Assembly (NCBI RefSeq): GCF_009193185.1
Contig: NZ_VUKF01000018.1
Coordinates: 1-64,000 of the forward strand
DNA: 64,000 bases
Origin: Georgenia thermotolerans
GTDB taxonomy: Bacteria; Actinomycetota; Actinomycetes; Actinomycetales; Actinomycetaceae
Direction of reading: 5' to 3'
Shown here: in pieces, positions 51,421 through 60,283 of the stretch
How positions within the stretch are numbered: position 1 is the first letter of the stretch
Layout: each line of letters opens with the position of its first letter
Notes under the pieces: generated by a model
What the model saw: only the letters and a program-made list of their open reading frames with translations
Databases searched by the model: none
What the model was told of the DNA's origin: nothing
Position numbers and translations under genes: made by a program

Positions 51421-53577
51421 ATGTCCCACAGAACCTCACCGGCCCGCCGCCGTCGCGGCGCGGCCGTCCGGCTCGCCATCTCCTCGGTCGCCGCGATCAC
51501 CGCGGTCGGGCTGGTGCCCGGCACCGCCTCGGCCGAGGTCGCCCCCCAGACGCAGGAGGCCGCCCAGACGGCCGCCGAACAGGTGCTGACCTGGACCGCC
51601 GGCGACAGCATGACCGAGTACACCTCCGCCCCGACGGAGGCCACGGCCGGGCCCGCCACCATCGTCTTCGAGACCAGCCTGGCCACCGGCAACACCTTCG
51701 GCATGGCGCACACCCTGACGTTCGACACCTCCACGCCGGGGTACAACCACGACGTCGACCTCAACATCGTCGCCAGCCCCTTCGACGCCAACGGCGGCCG
51801 CCACGAGGTCGAGGTCACCCTCAGCCCGGGGACCTACCGCTACTTCTGCGCCATCCCCGGCCACGGGATGATGGTCGGCGAGTTCACCGTCACCGGCGGC
51901 GGCACCGAGCCCGGCGACACCACGGCGCCGGAGGTCTCGGCCCAGGTCACCGGCGAGCAGGACGCCGACGGCAACTACGTCGGCACCGCGTCGGTGACGC
52001 TGGACGCCACCGACGACTCCGGCGTCGAGTCCGTCGAGTACTCCCTCGACGGCGGCGCCTGGACTCCCTACACCCAGCCCGTGGCCGTCACCGCACCGGG
52101 CGCGCACACCCTGCGCTACCGGGCCACCGACACCGCCGGCAACACCTCCGAGGCCGCCAGCGTGACCTTCACCGTCGCCGAGCCGGCCCCCGCGGACACC
52201 ACCGCCCCGGAGGTCAGCGCCCACGTCGCCGGCGAGCAGGACGCCGACGGAAACTACGTCGGCGCCGCCACCATCGCCCTGGAGGCCACCGACGCCTCGG
52301 GCGTGGAGAGCGTCGAGTACTCCCTCGACGGCGGGGCCTGGACCCTCTACACCGAGCCGGTCGCCATCACGTCCCCCGGCGCGCACACCCTGCGCTACCG
52401 GGCCACCGACACCGCCGGCAACACCTCCGAGGCCGCCAGCGTGACCTTCACCGTCGCCGAGCCAGCCCCCGCGGACACCACCGCCCCGGAGGTCAGCGCC
52501 CACGTCGCCGGCGAGCAGGACGCCGACGGAAACTACGTCGGGACCGTCACCGTGGCCCTGCACGCCACCGACGACTCCGGCGTCGAGACGGTCGAGTACT
52601 CCCTCGACGGCGGGGCCTGGACCCCCTACACCGATCCGGTCGCCATCACGTCCCCCGGCGCGCACACCCTGCGCTACCGGGCCACCGACACCGCCGGCAA
52701 CACCTCCGAGGCGGCGGAGGTCACCGTGACCGTGGCCGCCGAGCAGCCCGAGCCGGACACCACCGCCCCCGAGGTCACGGTCAGCCTCGGCGGGGACCGG
52801 GACGGCGACGGCAGCTTCGTCGGCGCGGCGACCCTCACCCTCGCGGCCACCGACGACTCCGGGGTGGCGAGCATCGAGTACGCCCTCGACCGCGGCGGCT
52901 GGACGGCCTACACCGAGCCCATCCGGATCACCGCGCTCGGCAACCACACCGTGCAGTACCGGGCCACCGACACTGCGGGCAACACCTCCGCCGTCGCCTC
53001 CGTGACGCTCACGGTCGTGGCACCCCAGCCGGACGACACCACCGCCCCCGAGGTGAGCGCCACCGTCAAGGGGCAGAAGGACGGCGAGGCCTACGTGGGC
53101 ACGGCGACCGTCGTCCTCGACGCCACCGACGCCTCCGGCGTCGCGTCGATCGAGTACGACCTCGACGGCGCGGGTTGGGCCGCGTACACCGGGCCGGTCG
53201 CGGTCACCGAGCCCGGCGCGCACACCCTGCGCTACCGCGCCACCGACACCGCGGGCAACACCTCCGCTCCGGCGTCGATCGCCTTCGAGGTGGTCGACGG
53301 CGAGCCCGGCCCCGGCGAGCCGGACGCCTGCCCGGACTCCGACGGGCTCGAGACGGTCGTCATCGGCGGCCACGACACCACGGTGGCCAACGTCGACACC
53401 GGCGACGGGTGCACGATCGGCGACCTGATCGCCGCCGACGGCGAGTACCGCAACCACGGCAAGTTCGTCTCGCACGTGGCGAAGGTGACCGGCGACCTCC
53501 TCGAGCGCGAGATCATCTCCGCCGTGGAGAAGGGCCGCATCCAGAGCGCGGCCGCCCGCTCCGACATCGGCAAGTAG
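51421..53577 (+). CDS. Secreted cupredoxin with five OmpL47-type repeats and a shared C-terminal module
   Basis: A 718-residue secreted protein. Signal about 1-38 (RLAISSVAAITAVGLVPGTA). Residues about 55-158 form a blue-copper domain, with ligands in FGMAHTLTFD (His) and RYFCAIPGHGMMVGEF (Cys, His, Met). Five tandem domains of 93-94 residues start at D166, D259, D352, D446 and D539, each with DTTAPEV, GVESVEYSLDGGAW-like and LRYRATDTAGNTS motifs. The last part (637-718) repeats the module found in the previous protein and ends AARSDIGK. There is no sorting signal. The cupredoxin may carry electrons between the sugar dehydrogenases and the laccase encoded upstream; this is inference. It is the last gene of the operon and lies 175 bp after its neighbour. 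Confidence 0.9.
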   Translation: MSHRTSPARRRRGAAVRLAISSVAAITAVGLVPGTASAEVAPQTQEAAQTAAEQVLTWTAGDSMTEYTSAPTEATAGPATIVFETSLATGNTFGMAHTLTFDTSTPGYNHDVDLNIVASPFDANGGRHEVEVTLSPGTYRYFCAIPGHGMMVGEFTVTGGGTEPGDTTAPEVSAQVTGEQDADGNYVGTASVTLDATDDSGVESVEYSLDGGAWTPYTQPVAVTAPGAHTLRYRATDTAGNTSEAASVTFTVAEPAPADTTAPEVSAHVAGEQDADGNYVGAATIALEATDASGVESVEYSLDGGAWTLYTEPVAITSPGAHTLRYRATDTAGNTSEAASVTFTVAEPAPADTTAPEVSAHVAGEQDADGNYVGTVTVALHATDDSGVETVEYSLDGGAWTPYTDPVAITSPGAHTLRYRATDTAGNTSEAAEVTVTVAAEQPEPDTTAPEVTVSLGGDRDGDGSFVGAATLTLAATDDSGVASIEYALDRGGWTAYTEPIRITALGNHTVQYRATDTAGNTSAVASVTLTVVAPQPDDTTAPEVSATVKGQKDGEAYVGTATVVLDATDASGVASIEYDLDGAGWAAYTGPVAVTEPGAHTLRYRATDTAGNTSAPASIAFEVVDGEPGPGEPDACPDSDGLETVVIGGHDTTVANVDTGDGCTIGDLIAADGEYRNHGKFVSHVAKVTGDLLEREIISAVEKGRIQSAAARSDIGK
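51916..53295 (+). repeat. Five tandem 279-bp coding repeats
   Basis: Units start at 51916, 52195, 52474, 52756 and 53035. The first three are nearly identical at DNA level over long stretches, the fourth and fifth more diverged, which suggests recent duplication or gene conversion among copies 1-3. Confidence 0.85.
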
Positions 53578-53584
53578 CACCGGC

Positions 53585-53629
53585 ACGGGACCCGGGGCCG
53601 CGGCACGCCACCGCGGACCCGGGTCCCGT
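53585..53629 (+). terminator. Hairpin after the cupredoxin gene
   Basis: ACGGGACCCGGG (53585-53596) pairs with 53618-53629 over 12 bp, with an inner CCGCGG pairing, eight bases past the stop. Confidence 0.75.
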
Positions 53630-53696
53630 CGTCTGCGCCGGGGTCTTTGCCCGGCCCTGCCGAGAGAGGCCCCGCAGCGTGGCGACTCGGGCGCCG

Positions 53697-53858
53697 CTAC
53701 TCCCTCACCGTCGTGGCGTCCAGCAGGCCGGCGGTGTCGGCCAGCGCCGGGAACACCCAGGTGAACAACGCCGCGACGACCGCGAGCGCGAGCAGCACGG
53801 CCTCGAGCGCCTTGAGCCAGCGCGGCCCGGGCAGGAGCCGCCAGATCGCCGCGTACAT
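53697..53858 (-). CDS. Small single-pass membrane protein downstream of sortase
   Basis: A 53-residue protein with one membrane helix (ALEAVLLALAVVAALFTWVF) and a basic N-terminal side (WRLLPGPRWLKALE). Its ATG at 53858 overlaps the sortase stop (TGATG) and has GGAGGGG in front, so the two are translationally coupled. Small membrane proteins of this kind are frequent next to class E sortases; no function is known. Confidence 0.75.
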   Translation of the reverse strand: MYAAIWRLLPGPRWLKALEAVLLALAVVAALFTWVFPALADTAGLLDATTVRE

Positions 53859-54634
53859 CAGTTCCCCTCCAGCAGCTCGGCCGGCATGCCCTCGGCGCGC
53901 GGGTACCACTCGGTCAGCTCGCCGTGCGTGATCCACCGCTGCGCCACGCTCCACAGCGGGTGGCAGGTGGTCAGCGTGATGGTCCGGGCGGTCGGCTCTG
54001 CCCCCGGCTCGCCGGGCACCGGCGCGATGACGTCGACCTCGTCGGGAGTGACGACGTAGCTCTCGGTCACCCGGTACACCAGCCACGCATCCGCCGTCTC
54101 GACGATGAGCGGGTCGCCCGGCTGCAGCTTGTCGACGCCGTGGAAGGCGGCGCCGTAGGTCTGCCGGTGTGCCGCCAGGGCGAAGTTGCCCACGTCCCCG
54201 GGCATGGCCGTGCCCGGGTAGTGCCCGGCCGCGCCGGTGTTGAGCACCTGGCGCAGGCCGACGCCCTCGGCAATGGCCACCTCGTAGTCGCCGCCCCAGC
54301 GGGGCACGTGCAGCGTGGCAAACCCCTGGCCCTCGGCCGCGGGGGCCACGGTGGGCGGCGGGTCCGTCCGGGGCTGCGCCGTCACCTCGACCGCCGGGGC
54401 GGCGTAGCCCTCCTTGATCTGGGCGACGACGGCGTCCTGCTCCCGGTCGGCGACGACGTCGGTCCACCAGACCTGCCATACGACGAACAGGCCGAGCAGC
54501 ATCCCGGCGGTGAGCAGCAGCTCGCCGAGCACGCCGACCACGCGGGTGGCCGGTCCGGGCCGGCCCGTTCCCGGCCGCCTCGGCCGGTACCGGGTGGCGG
54601 ACCGGCGGGCGCGCTCGACGTCCTCCGCGGTCAT
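53858..54634 (-). CDS. Class E sortase
   Basis: A 258-residue membrane-anchored transpeptidase. One N-terminal helix (VVGVLGELLLTAGMLLGLFV) is followed by an extracytoplasmic linker and the sortase barrel: FATLHVPRWGGDYEVAIAEG, then the catalytic His in ALAAHRQTYGAAFHG, the Cys in LTTCHPLWSVAQRWI, and an Arg close by. The class E type cleaves LAxTG-like sorting signals and joins the protein to the wall. No protein in the window has an obvious sorting signal at its C-terminus. ATG 54634 has GAGGAGGGG. Confidence 0.9.
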   Translation of the reverse strand: MTAEDVERARRSATRYRPRRPGTGRPGPATRVVGVLGELLLTAGMLLGLFVVWQVWWTDVVADREQDAVVAQIKEGYAAPAVEVTAQPRTDPPPTVAPAAEGQGFATLHVPRWGGDYEVAIAEGVGLRQVLNTGAAGHYPGTAMPGDVGNFALAAHRQTYGAAFHGVDKLQPGDPLIVETADAWLVYRVTESYVVTPDEVDVIAPVPGEPGAEPTARTITLTTCHPLWSVAQRWITHGELTEWYPRAEGMPAELLEGN

Positions 54635-54847
54635 GCCGTTCCCCTCCTCGTGCCGGTCGCACCCGACGCGCTGCGACCCTATTCCCCGCCGCCGGGCGGC
54701 GTCCCGGCGTCGTCGGCCCGAACACTCGTTGGTCGATGTCGACCGTCTCGCCGGGCAGGTCCGCGCCACCGGTGCTTGCCAGCCTCCCCGGCCTCGGGCC
54801 ATGCTCGGCCGTCATCCGCCCGAGACGCCCACGGCCGAAGGAGCCAC

Positions 54848-55511
54848 GTGGTCACGCAGCATGCCGCCCTCGAGATCCACCCGGCTGACGCCGACCGGTG
54901 GCCCGACGTCGAGCGCCTCTTCCGGCGCCCCGGCGATCCGCGCAGCTGCTGGTGCGCGTGGTGGCGCCTGCCGGCGTCGGAGTACGGGGCGACGCCGGTG
55001 GCTGACCGTCGCGCCCTCATGGCCGACCGGGTGGCCCGGACTCCGGCGCCCGGCCTGCTCGCCTACGCCGGGGGCGTCCCGGCCGGTTGGGTGGCGCTCG
55101 CGCCGCGGGGCGAGTACCCGCGCATCCCGCGCTCGACGGTCATCACCTACGAGGACGTGCCCGGCTGCTGGGCGATCACGTGCTTCTACGTCCACCCCGG
55201 CCACCGCGGCCGGGGCCTGCTGCAGCCGCTCCTGGCCGCCGCCGTCGAGCACGCCCGCACCCACGGGCGCCCGCCACCTGGAGGCATACCCCGTCGAGCC
55301 GGGTCCCGGCCAGTCCGACTCCGGGCTGTTCCGCGGCCCGCTCGGCCTCTTCCTGCAAGCCGGGTTCGTCGAGGTGGGCCGGCGCGGCGGGCGGCCCACG
55401 GTGCGGCGGACGCTCGACGGCACGGACGGCTCCGGACGGCCAGCTCCCGACGGCGCCCAGGCCTCCCGGCAGCGAGCGCCCGACGGCGCCCAGGGCCGCG
55501 GCACCGACTGA
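54848..55511 (+). pseudogene. GNAT-family acetyltransferase with a frameshift
   Basis: The frame from GTG 54848 (AAGGAGCC in front) reads through motif A (YVHPGHRGRGLLQPLLAAAV) and then becomes nonsense after HARTHGR near 55270. The next frame continues in register as RHLEAYPVEPGPGQSDSGLF and LGLFLQAGFVEVGRRGG, the normal end of such enzymes, to a stop at 55511. A single-base change in the GGGCGCCCGCC run near 55265-55275 explains it. This is either a true disabling mutation or a sequencing error. Otherwise it is a typical small-molecule acetyltransferase with WCAWWRLP near the N-terminus, like proteins often annotated as GNAT of unknown substrate. Confidence 0.8.
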
Positions 55512-55519
55512 GCCGCTGA

Positions 55520-55558
55520 CCGAAGAGAAGGTACGGCTATCCCGTACGTTCTCTTCGG
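55520..55558 (+). terminator. Hairpin after the acetyltransferase
   Basis: CCGAAGAGAAGGTACGG pairs with 55542-55558 over 17 bp with one mismatch around a five-base loop, nine bases past the stop. Confidence 0.8.
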
Positions 55559-55747
55559 CCAAGGGGGCATCCGCCTCAACCACGAGGGCACCCGCGGATA
55601 CGCGGTCGCCCGCAGCAACGGGGCCAACCGGGGGGCCGAGCCACGCGGCGCCGCCCCTGGCCGGAAGTCCGCGCGCCGTTCTGTCACGAAACGCCCAAGG
55701 CTGCCGAATGATAGGGCAAGACCAGCCCGGCCACCATCGGAGACAGG

Positions 55748-56515
55748 ATGCTCCCGGCTCGACGTCGCGCCCTCGCGGTGCTCGGCGTGCTCGCGGCGTT
55801 ACCCCTCGCCGCCTGCTCCGCCGGGGCACCGTCGGTCCTGGTCGCCGACGAGTCCGTGGAGCGCCTGCCGTCCCCGCGCGCCTCCGCGGAGCTCGACGAC
55901 CCCGCCGCGACGACGCTCGCCGCGCCGTCCGGACAGCTCCCCGAGGCGCGGCCCACCGTGGGCGACGGCGTCCTCATCGAGGGCCTGGGGCTGCTCAGCA
56001 GCGCGCAGCACGACGTCGCCTTCGGCACCGTCGTCAACCCCACGGGCGCCGCCGTGCGCGTGACCGTCGACGTGACGACCTACGACGACGCCGGCGTCGT
56101 CCTCTCGCAGGACAACACCGCGGAGGTCGAGGTGCCCGCCGCGGACTCGACGCTCTTCGTCGCCGAGGTCATCACCCCGGCGGGCGCCACCGTGGCCCGC
56201 ATGGACGCCGCCCACTCGGTGGTCTCCCCCGTGTCGGCCTCCGCCGGGCCGACGGCCCCGAGCCCGGCGCTGACGGTCAAGGGCCGCACGATCCACCCCG
56301 ACCCGCTCAACCCGACGGTGACCGGACGGGTGAGCTCCGCACACCCGGGCGCCCTGGAAGCGGTCCGCGTGATGGCGGTGTGCACGGCCGACGGCGAGCC
56401 GGTCGCCGCCGGGTTCGGCCGCGTGCCCAAGGTGCCCGCCCACGGCGACGCCGCCTACGAGGTGATGCTGTACGGCGCCACGCCCGACACCTGTGAGGTC
56501 ACGGCGACCCGGTGA
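55748..56515 (+). CDS. Putative lipoprotein of unknown function
   Basis: A 255-residue exported protein. The signal [19 protein letters not shown] ends in a lipobox (LAAC, about residues 20-23), so it should be membrane-anchored. The mature part begins with a low-complexity linker. The later part (about 75-165) has the beta-rich look of FxLYD-type domains ([38 protein letters not shown]). Two cysteines near the end ([17 protein letters not shown]) may form a disulfide. No partner gene is evident. Confidence 0.75.
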   Translation: MLPARRRALAVLGVLAALPLAACSAGAPSVLVADESVERLPSPRASAELDDPAATTLAAPSGQLPEARPTVGDGVLIEGLGLLSSAQHDVAFGTVVNPTGAAVRVTVDVTTYDDAGVVLSQDNTAEVEVPAADSTLFVAEVITPAGATVARMDAAHSVVSPVSASAGPTAPSPALTVKGRTIHPDPLNPTVTGRVSSAHPGALEAVRVMAVCTADGEPVAAGFGRVPKVPAHGDAAYEVMLYGATPDTCEVTATR

Positions 56516-56615
56516 CCGGGGCCACCTCCCGGGACTCTCCCCGCCAATCCCGCCCGATCCGGCCGGTTCCTGCCCTATGTTCCGGGCTGATGGTTCCTGG
56601 GAGGGAGGGTGCGAG

Positions 56616-56819
56616 ATGGGCACCGGGACCGTGAAGTGGTTCAACGCCGAGAAGGGCTTCGGCTTCATCAGCCCCGACGACGGCAGCCCGGACGTGTTCG
56701 TGCACTACTCGGCGATCATGATGCGGGGGTACCGCACGCTGGAGGACGACCAGAAGGTCGAGTTCGACATCGCGGAGAGCCCCAAGGGCCCGCAGGCGGA
56801 GAACGTCCGTCCCGGCTGA
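56616..56819 (+). CDS. cspA: Cold-shock protein (CspA family)
   Basis: A 67-residue single cold-shock domain that binds single-stranded RNA/DNA. It begins [20 protein letters not shown] with RNP1 (KGFGFI) and has RNP2 in DVFVHYSAI, both complete. The ribosome-binding stretch GGGAGGGAGGG precedes ATG 56616. It is monocistronic. The length is normal. Confidence 0.96.
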   Translation: MGTGTVKWFNAEKGFGFISPDDGSPDVFVHYSAIMMRGYRTLEDDQKVEFDIAESPKGPQAENVRPG

Positions 56820-56993
56820 GCGGGCTCCGGGCGGACGGCGCGCCATCCCGTGGCGCCGTCGGCCACTTGCTGCCATGACCGCAAGTTGACCGGCTCCAGC
56901 CCTGTCCGTGACGCGGGCGCGGTGGTGACGATGGCTGGCATCCCGGACGGCAGCGCCGCCGCCGGGGGCCGTCGACCCGAAGGAGTCCCGCCC

Positions 56994-58019
56994 GTGAAGA
57001 AGACCGCCACCGCGATCACGCTCGCCGCCGCGCTCAGCCTCGGCGCCGCCGCACCGGCCCTGGCCGTCGGCGAGGGCCCTGGCTACAACGGCCACGAGAC
57101 GGTCAACACCTCGATCCTCACCACCTACGACGAGATGGTCCGCTTCCTGAAGGAGCAGGACGCCAAGCAGGACCGCATGGAGCTCGAGGTGATCGGCCAG
57201 ACGGTCAAGGGCCGCGACATCCACCTGGTGAAGTACCTCTCCGACCCGGCGAACCCGACGATCCTCTACCTCACCCAGCAGCACGGCAACGAGCAGCTGA
57301 CCACCGAGGGGGCCCTCGAGTTCATCAAGAGCCTCGGCACGGGCAAGAACGACGGGCTGCTCGACAAGGTCAACGTCCTCATCGTGCCCATGCTCAATGC
57401 CGACGGCGCCATGGGCGACGTCGACTTCTCGCTCGACGGCTACCGGGCGTCCGGCGACCGCCACCTCACCCGGTACAACGCCCACGAGATCGATCTCAAC
57501 CGCGACCACGTCGCCAGGTCCGAGCCCGAGACCCGGGCGCTGCACACCAACGTGCTCGCCACGTACGACATCGACTACGCCATCGACCTGCACCACCAGG
57601 GCACCGACCGCGAGGCCGACGGCACGCTCGTCTCCGGCGCGATCCTGTACCCCACCAGCCCCAACGTCTCCCCCGAGGTCGTCGAGCGGTCCAAGCGGAT
57701 CGGTGCCGTGGTCTACGGCGCGGTGGAGCGCACCGGCTGGGGCCACCTCGGCAAGTACGACGTCGGCGGCAGCTCCGACGCCATCGCCCGCAACGGGCTG
57801 GCCGCCCGGTACGGCATCCCGACGCTGCTGTTCGAGATGCGCGGCATGTCCGACCACGAGGACCCCACGCGGGTTATCGGCCAGAAGAGCAACGGCTACC
57901 TCATCCGCCAGACCGTCGTGACGCTCGAGGCGACGGCGCGCGCCGTCGCCGACAGGTCGATCGAGACCGCCGACACCTCGGTCTGGGACACCATGCCGGA
58001 GCAGCAGAGCCGCCTCTGA
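56994..58019 (+). CDS. Secreted M14-family zinc carboxypeptidase
   Basis: A 341-residue secreted peptidase. The signal KKTATAITLAAALSLGAAAP is cleaved near ALA. Zinc ligands are the His/Glu pair in TQQHGNEQ and the later His in AIDLHHQGTD; the catalytic Glu is in LLFEMRGMSD. LNADGAMGDVDF and AHEIDLNRDH are substrate-pocket segments as in the M14 family. It removes C-terminal amino acids from peptides or wall fragments outside the cell. GTG 56994 has AAGGAG. It is followed by a strong hairpin. Confidence 0.92.
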   Translation: MKKTATAITLAAALSLGAAAPALAVGEGPGYNGHETVNTSILTTYDEMVRFLKEQDAKQDRMELEVIGQTVKGRDIHLVKYLSDPANPTILYLTQQHGNEQLTTEGALEFIKSLGTGKNDGLLDKVNVLIVPMLNADGAMGDVDFSLDGYRASGDRHLTRYNAHEIDLNRDHVARSEPETRALHTNVLATYDIDYAIDLHHQGTDREADGTLVSGAILYPTSPNVSPEVVERSKRIGAVVYGAVERTGWGHLGKYDVGGSSDAIARNGLAARYGIPTLLFEMRGMSDHEDPTRVIGQKSNGYLIRQTVVTLEATARAVADRSIETADTSVWDTMPEQQSRL

Positions 58020-58035
58020 CGCCGCCGAGACGCCG

Positions 58036-58072
58036 ACGACCGTGCCGGTGGTTGCCCCACCGGCACGGTCGT
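58036..58072. terminator. Hairpin between the carboxypeptidase and the converging small gene
   Basis: ACGACCGTGCCGGTG pairs perfectly over 15 bp with 58058-58072 around a seven-base loop. Confidence 0.85.
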
Positions 58073-58149
58073 CCAGGTCGTCGGCAATGCGGTCGTTCGC
58101 CACCGGGTGCGGGGCGATGCCTGCGGCACGGCGCCGAGATCGCCCCTGC

Positions 58150-58377
58150 CTACGGCATCGGCGAGCCGGGGCCGGCGATGTCCCCGCCCTCGCCCTCGGC
58201 CTCCAGGTCCGGCCGGCCCTCGCGCTCCGCCTCCGGCGTGTGCGCGACGGAGACGTCCTGGTCCACCGCGTCGTCGTCCCGTGGCTGGGCCTCACCGAGG
58301 TTCTCCGCGGCCGACTCGGCCAGGTTCTTCGCCTCGTCGGCCTTCTGGCGGCCGCTGCCCAGCACTGACTCGCTCAT
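58150..58377 (-). CDS. Small acidic hydrophilic protein
   Basis: A 75-residue protein, rich in Glu, Asp and Ala and without hydrophobic core (KADEAKNLAESAAENLGEA, HTPEAEREGRPDLEAEGEG). It is probably disordered. ATG 58377 has GGAGGGAG at good spacing. No known domain; stress-related disordered proteins of this type are common but this is not evidence of function. Confidence 0.7.
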   Translation of the reverse strand: MSESVLGSGRQKADEAKNLAESAAENLGEAQPRDDDAVDQDVSVAHTPEAEREGRPDLEAEGEGGDIAGPGSPMP

Positions 58378-58485
58378 GGCACTCCCTCCGGGTCTGGATG
58401 GGCCCACCCTGTCCCGGCCCACGAGGCGCCGCAACGCGGGGCGGGTGGGAGGAGACACGAGGCAGGCCCGCGGCACGGCGAGAGC

Positions 58486-59838
58486 TCAGGCGCTCGCCGT
58501 GCGCTGCTGCGCCTCCTCGGCGCCCATGGCAACCTTGGCGAGCTCACGCTCGGCGCGCTCCATCTGGCGGGTGTACCGCTCGCCCGGGCCGACCACGGCG
58601 AGGTGCGGGCGGTGCAGCAGGGAGTAGCTCACCCGCACGTGCCAGTGCCGCTGGACCCACACTGCGGCCCCGATCGCCACGAGGATCGAGGCGATCGCGC
58701 CGACCCCGACGGACCAGCGCGGCCCCCACTGCTCGGAGATCCAGCCGACGATCGGCGAGCCGATGGGGGTGGAGCCGAGGAAGACCATCATGTACAGGCT
58801 CATCACCCGCCCGCGCATGGCCGGCTCGGTGGACATCTGGATGGTGGTGTTGGCCGCCGTCATCATGGTCAGCGAGAACAGCCCCACCGGGATGCACATC
58901 AGCGCGTACAGCTCGTAGGTGGGCATGAGCGCCTGGATGCCCATGGCCACCCCGAAGGCCAGGGCGGCGCCGACCACCAGCCGCACCCGCGGGCGCCGGC
59001 GCCGGGCCGCCAGCAGGGCCCCGGCGAGGGTGCCCAGCGCCATCACCGAGCCGAGGACGCCGTACTCCCCCGCCCCCTTGCCGAACTCCACGCGCGCCAT
59101 GGTGGCCGAGGTCAGCTGGAAGTTCAGGCCCAGGGCGCTGACCACGCCGACGACCACGAGGATCACGACGATGTCCGAGCGGCGCCGGACGTACTCCACG
59201 CCCGCGCGCACCTGCCCCTTGCCCCGTCCCGCGTGCGGCAGGACCTGCAGCTCCCGCGCCCGCATGAGGGTCAGGGAGAAGATCGTCGCGCCGAAGGAGA
59301 CGGCGTTGATGATGAAGATCCACCCCGGCCCCACCGCGGCGATGAGCAGCCCGGCCAGGCCCGGGCCGATCAGCCGGGCGGCGTTGAAGGACGTGGAGTT
59401 CAGCCCGACGGCGTTGGGCAGGTCCTTGGCGGGGACCATCTCGGCCACGAAGGTCTGGCGCACCGGGTTGTCGAAGGCGGTCACCACGCCCAGGCCCAGG
59501 GCGAAGACGTACACGTGCCACAGCTCGGCGACGCCGGTGAGCACGAGGACGCCGAGGCCGGCGGCGAGCAGCCCGAGCGCGGCCTGGGTGGCCACGAGCA
59601 GCTTGCGCCGCGGTAGCCGGTCCGCCACCAGTCCCGCGACCGGGCTGAGCAGCAGCATGGGCAGGAACTGCAGGCCGGTGACGATGCCGACGGCGAGGCC
59701 GGAGTCCTTCGACAGGACGGTCAGCACCAGCCAGTCCTGCGCCACACGCTGCATCCAGGTGCCGACGTTGGCGACCAGGGCGCCGACGAACCACAGGCGG
59801 TAGTTGAAGTACCGCAGCGAGTAGAACGTCCGGGTCAT
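58486..59838 (-). CDS. MFS transporter (exporter, EntS/MFS_3-like)
   Basis: A 450-residue protein with about 12 membrane helices. It begins YSLRYFNYRLWFVGALVANV, then GTWMQRVAQDWLVL, and has the MFS loop motif VAGLVADRLPRRKLLV between helices 2 and 3. LNSTSFNAARLIGPGLAGLL is typical of the MFS_3 exporter group. A charged C-terminal tail (about 405-450) is cytoplasmic. The start ATG overlaps the MarR stop by four bases, so this efflux pump is translationally coupled to its probable regulator. Confidence 0.92.
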   Translation of the reverse strand: MTRTFYSLRYFNYRLWFVGALVANVGTWMQRVAQDWLVLTVLSKDSGLAVGIVTGLQFLPMLLLSPVAGLVADRLPRRKLLVATQAALGLLAAGLGVLVLTGVAELWHVYVFALGLGVVTAFDNPVRQTFVAEMVPAKDLPNAVGLNSTSFNAARLIGPGLAGLLIAAVGPGWIFIINAVSFGATIFSLTLMRARELQVLPHAGRGKGQVRAGVEYVRRRSDIVVILVVVGVVSALGLNFQLTSATMARVEFGKGAGEYGVLGSVMALGTLAGALLAARRRRPRVRLVVGAALAFGVAMGIQALMPTYELYALMCIPVGLFSLTMMTAANTTIQMSTEPAMRGRVMSLYMMVFLGSTPIGSPIVGWISEQWGPRWSVGVGAIASILVAIGAAVWVQRHWHVRVSYSLLHRPHLAVVGPGERYTRQMERAERELAKVAMGAEEAQQRTASA

Positions 59839-60281
59839 TCCTCCACCACCTTCCGCAGGATCATGGCGGCCTGGGCGACGATCTCCCGTTCCGCCGGCGT
59901 GAGCTTGGCGAGCCGCCTGTCCAGCCACGCGTTCCGACGCCGCTTGACCTCCCGGATCAGGTCGCGGCCGGCGTCGGTCACCGCGACGACCACCTGCCGC
60001 TTGTCGTCCGGGTGGGCCGCGCGGGTGACCAGCCCCCGCTCCTCCAACGCCGCCACCGTCCGGGTCATCGATGGCCGCTGCACCTTGTCGTGCTCGGCGA
60101 GCTGCCCCGGGCTCATGGGACCCAGGTGGCACAGCGCCGAGACCACCGAGTACTGCGCCTCGGTCAGCTGGCCGGACTCGCTGCGGAGCCGGCGCGACAG
60201 GCGCAGGACGGCGATGCGCAGGTTGGTCGCCAGGTCGGGGCGGCGCTCGGCGCGGGACGGGGTGGGAGAGGTCTGAGTCAT
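59835..60281 (-). CDS. MarR-family transcriptional regulator
   Basis: A 148-residue winged-helix dimer. The core reads SVVSALCHLGPMSPGQLAEH, then RPSMTRTVAALEERGLVTRAAHP and DDKRQVVVAVTDAGRDL, in which the wing follows the recognition helix. MarR proteins repress adjacent efflux genes until a ligand binds. It is the first gene of the operon with the exporter and has palindromes directly upstream. Confidence 0.93.
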   Translation of the reverse strand: MTQTSPTPSRAERRPDLATNLRIAVLRLSRRLRSESGQLTEAQYSVVSALCHLGPMSPGQLAEHDKVQRPSMTRTVAALEERGLVTRAAHPDDKRQVVVAVTDAGRDLIREVKRRRNAWLDRRLAKLTPAEREIVAQAAMILRKVVEE

Positions 60282-60283
60282 AC

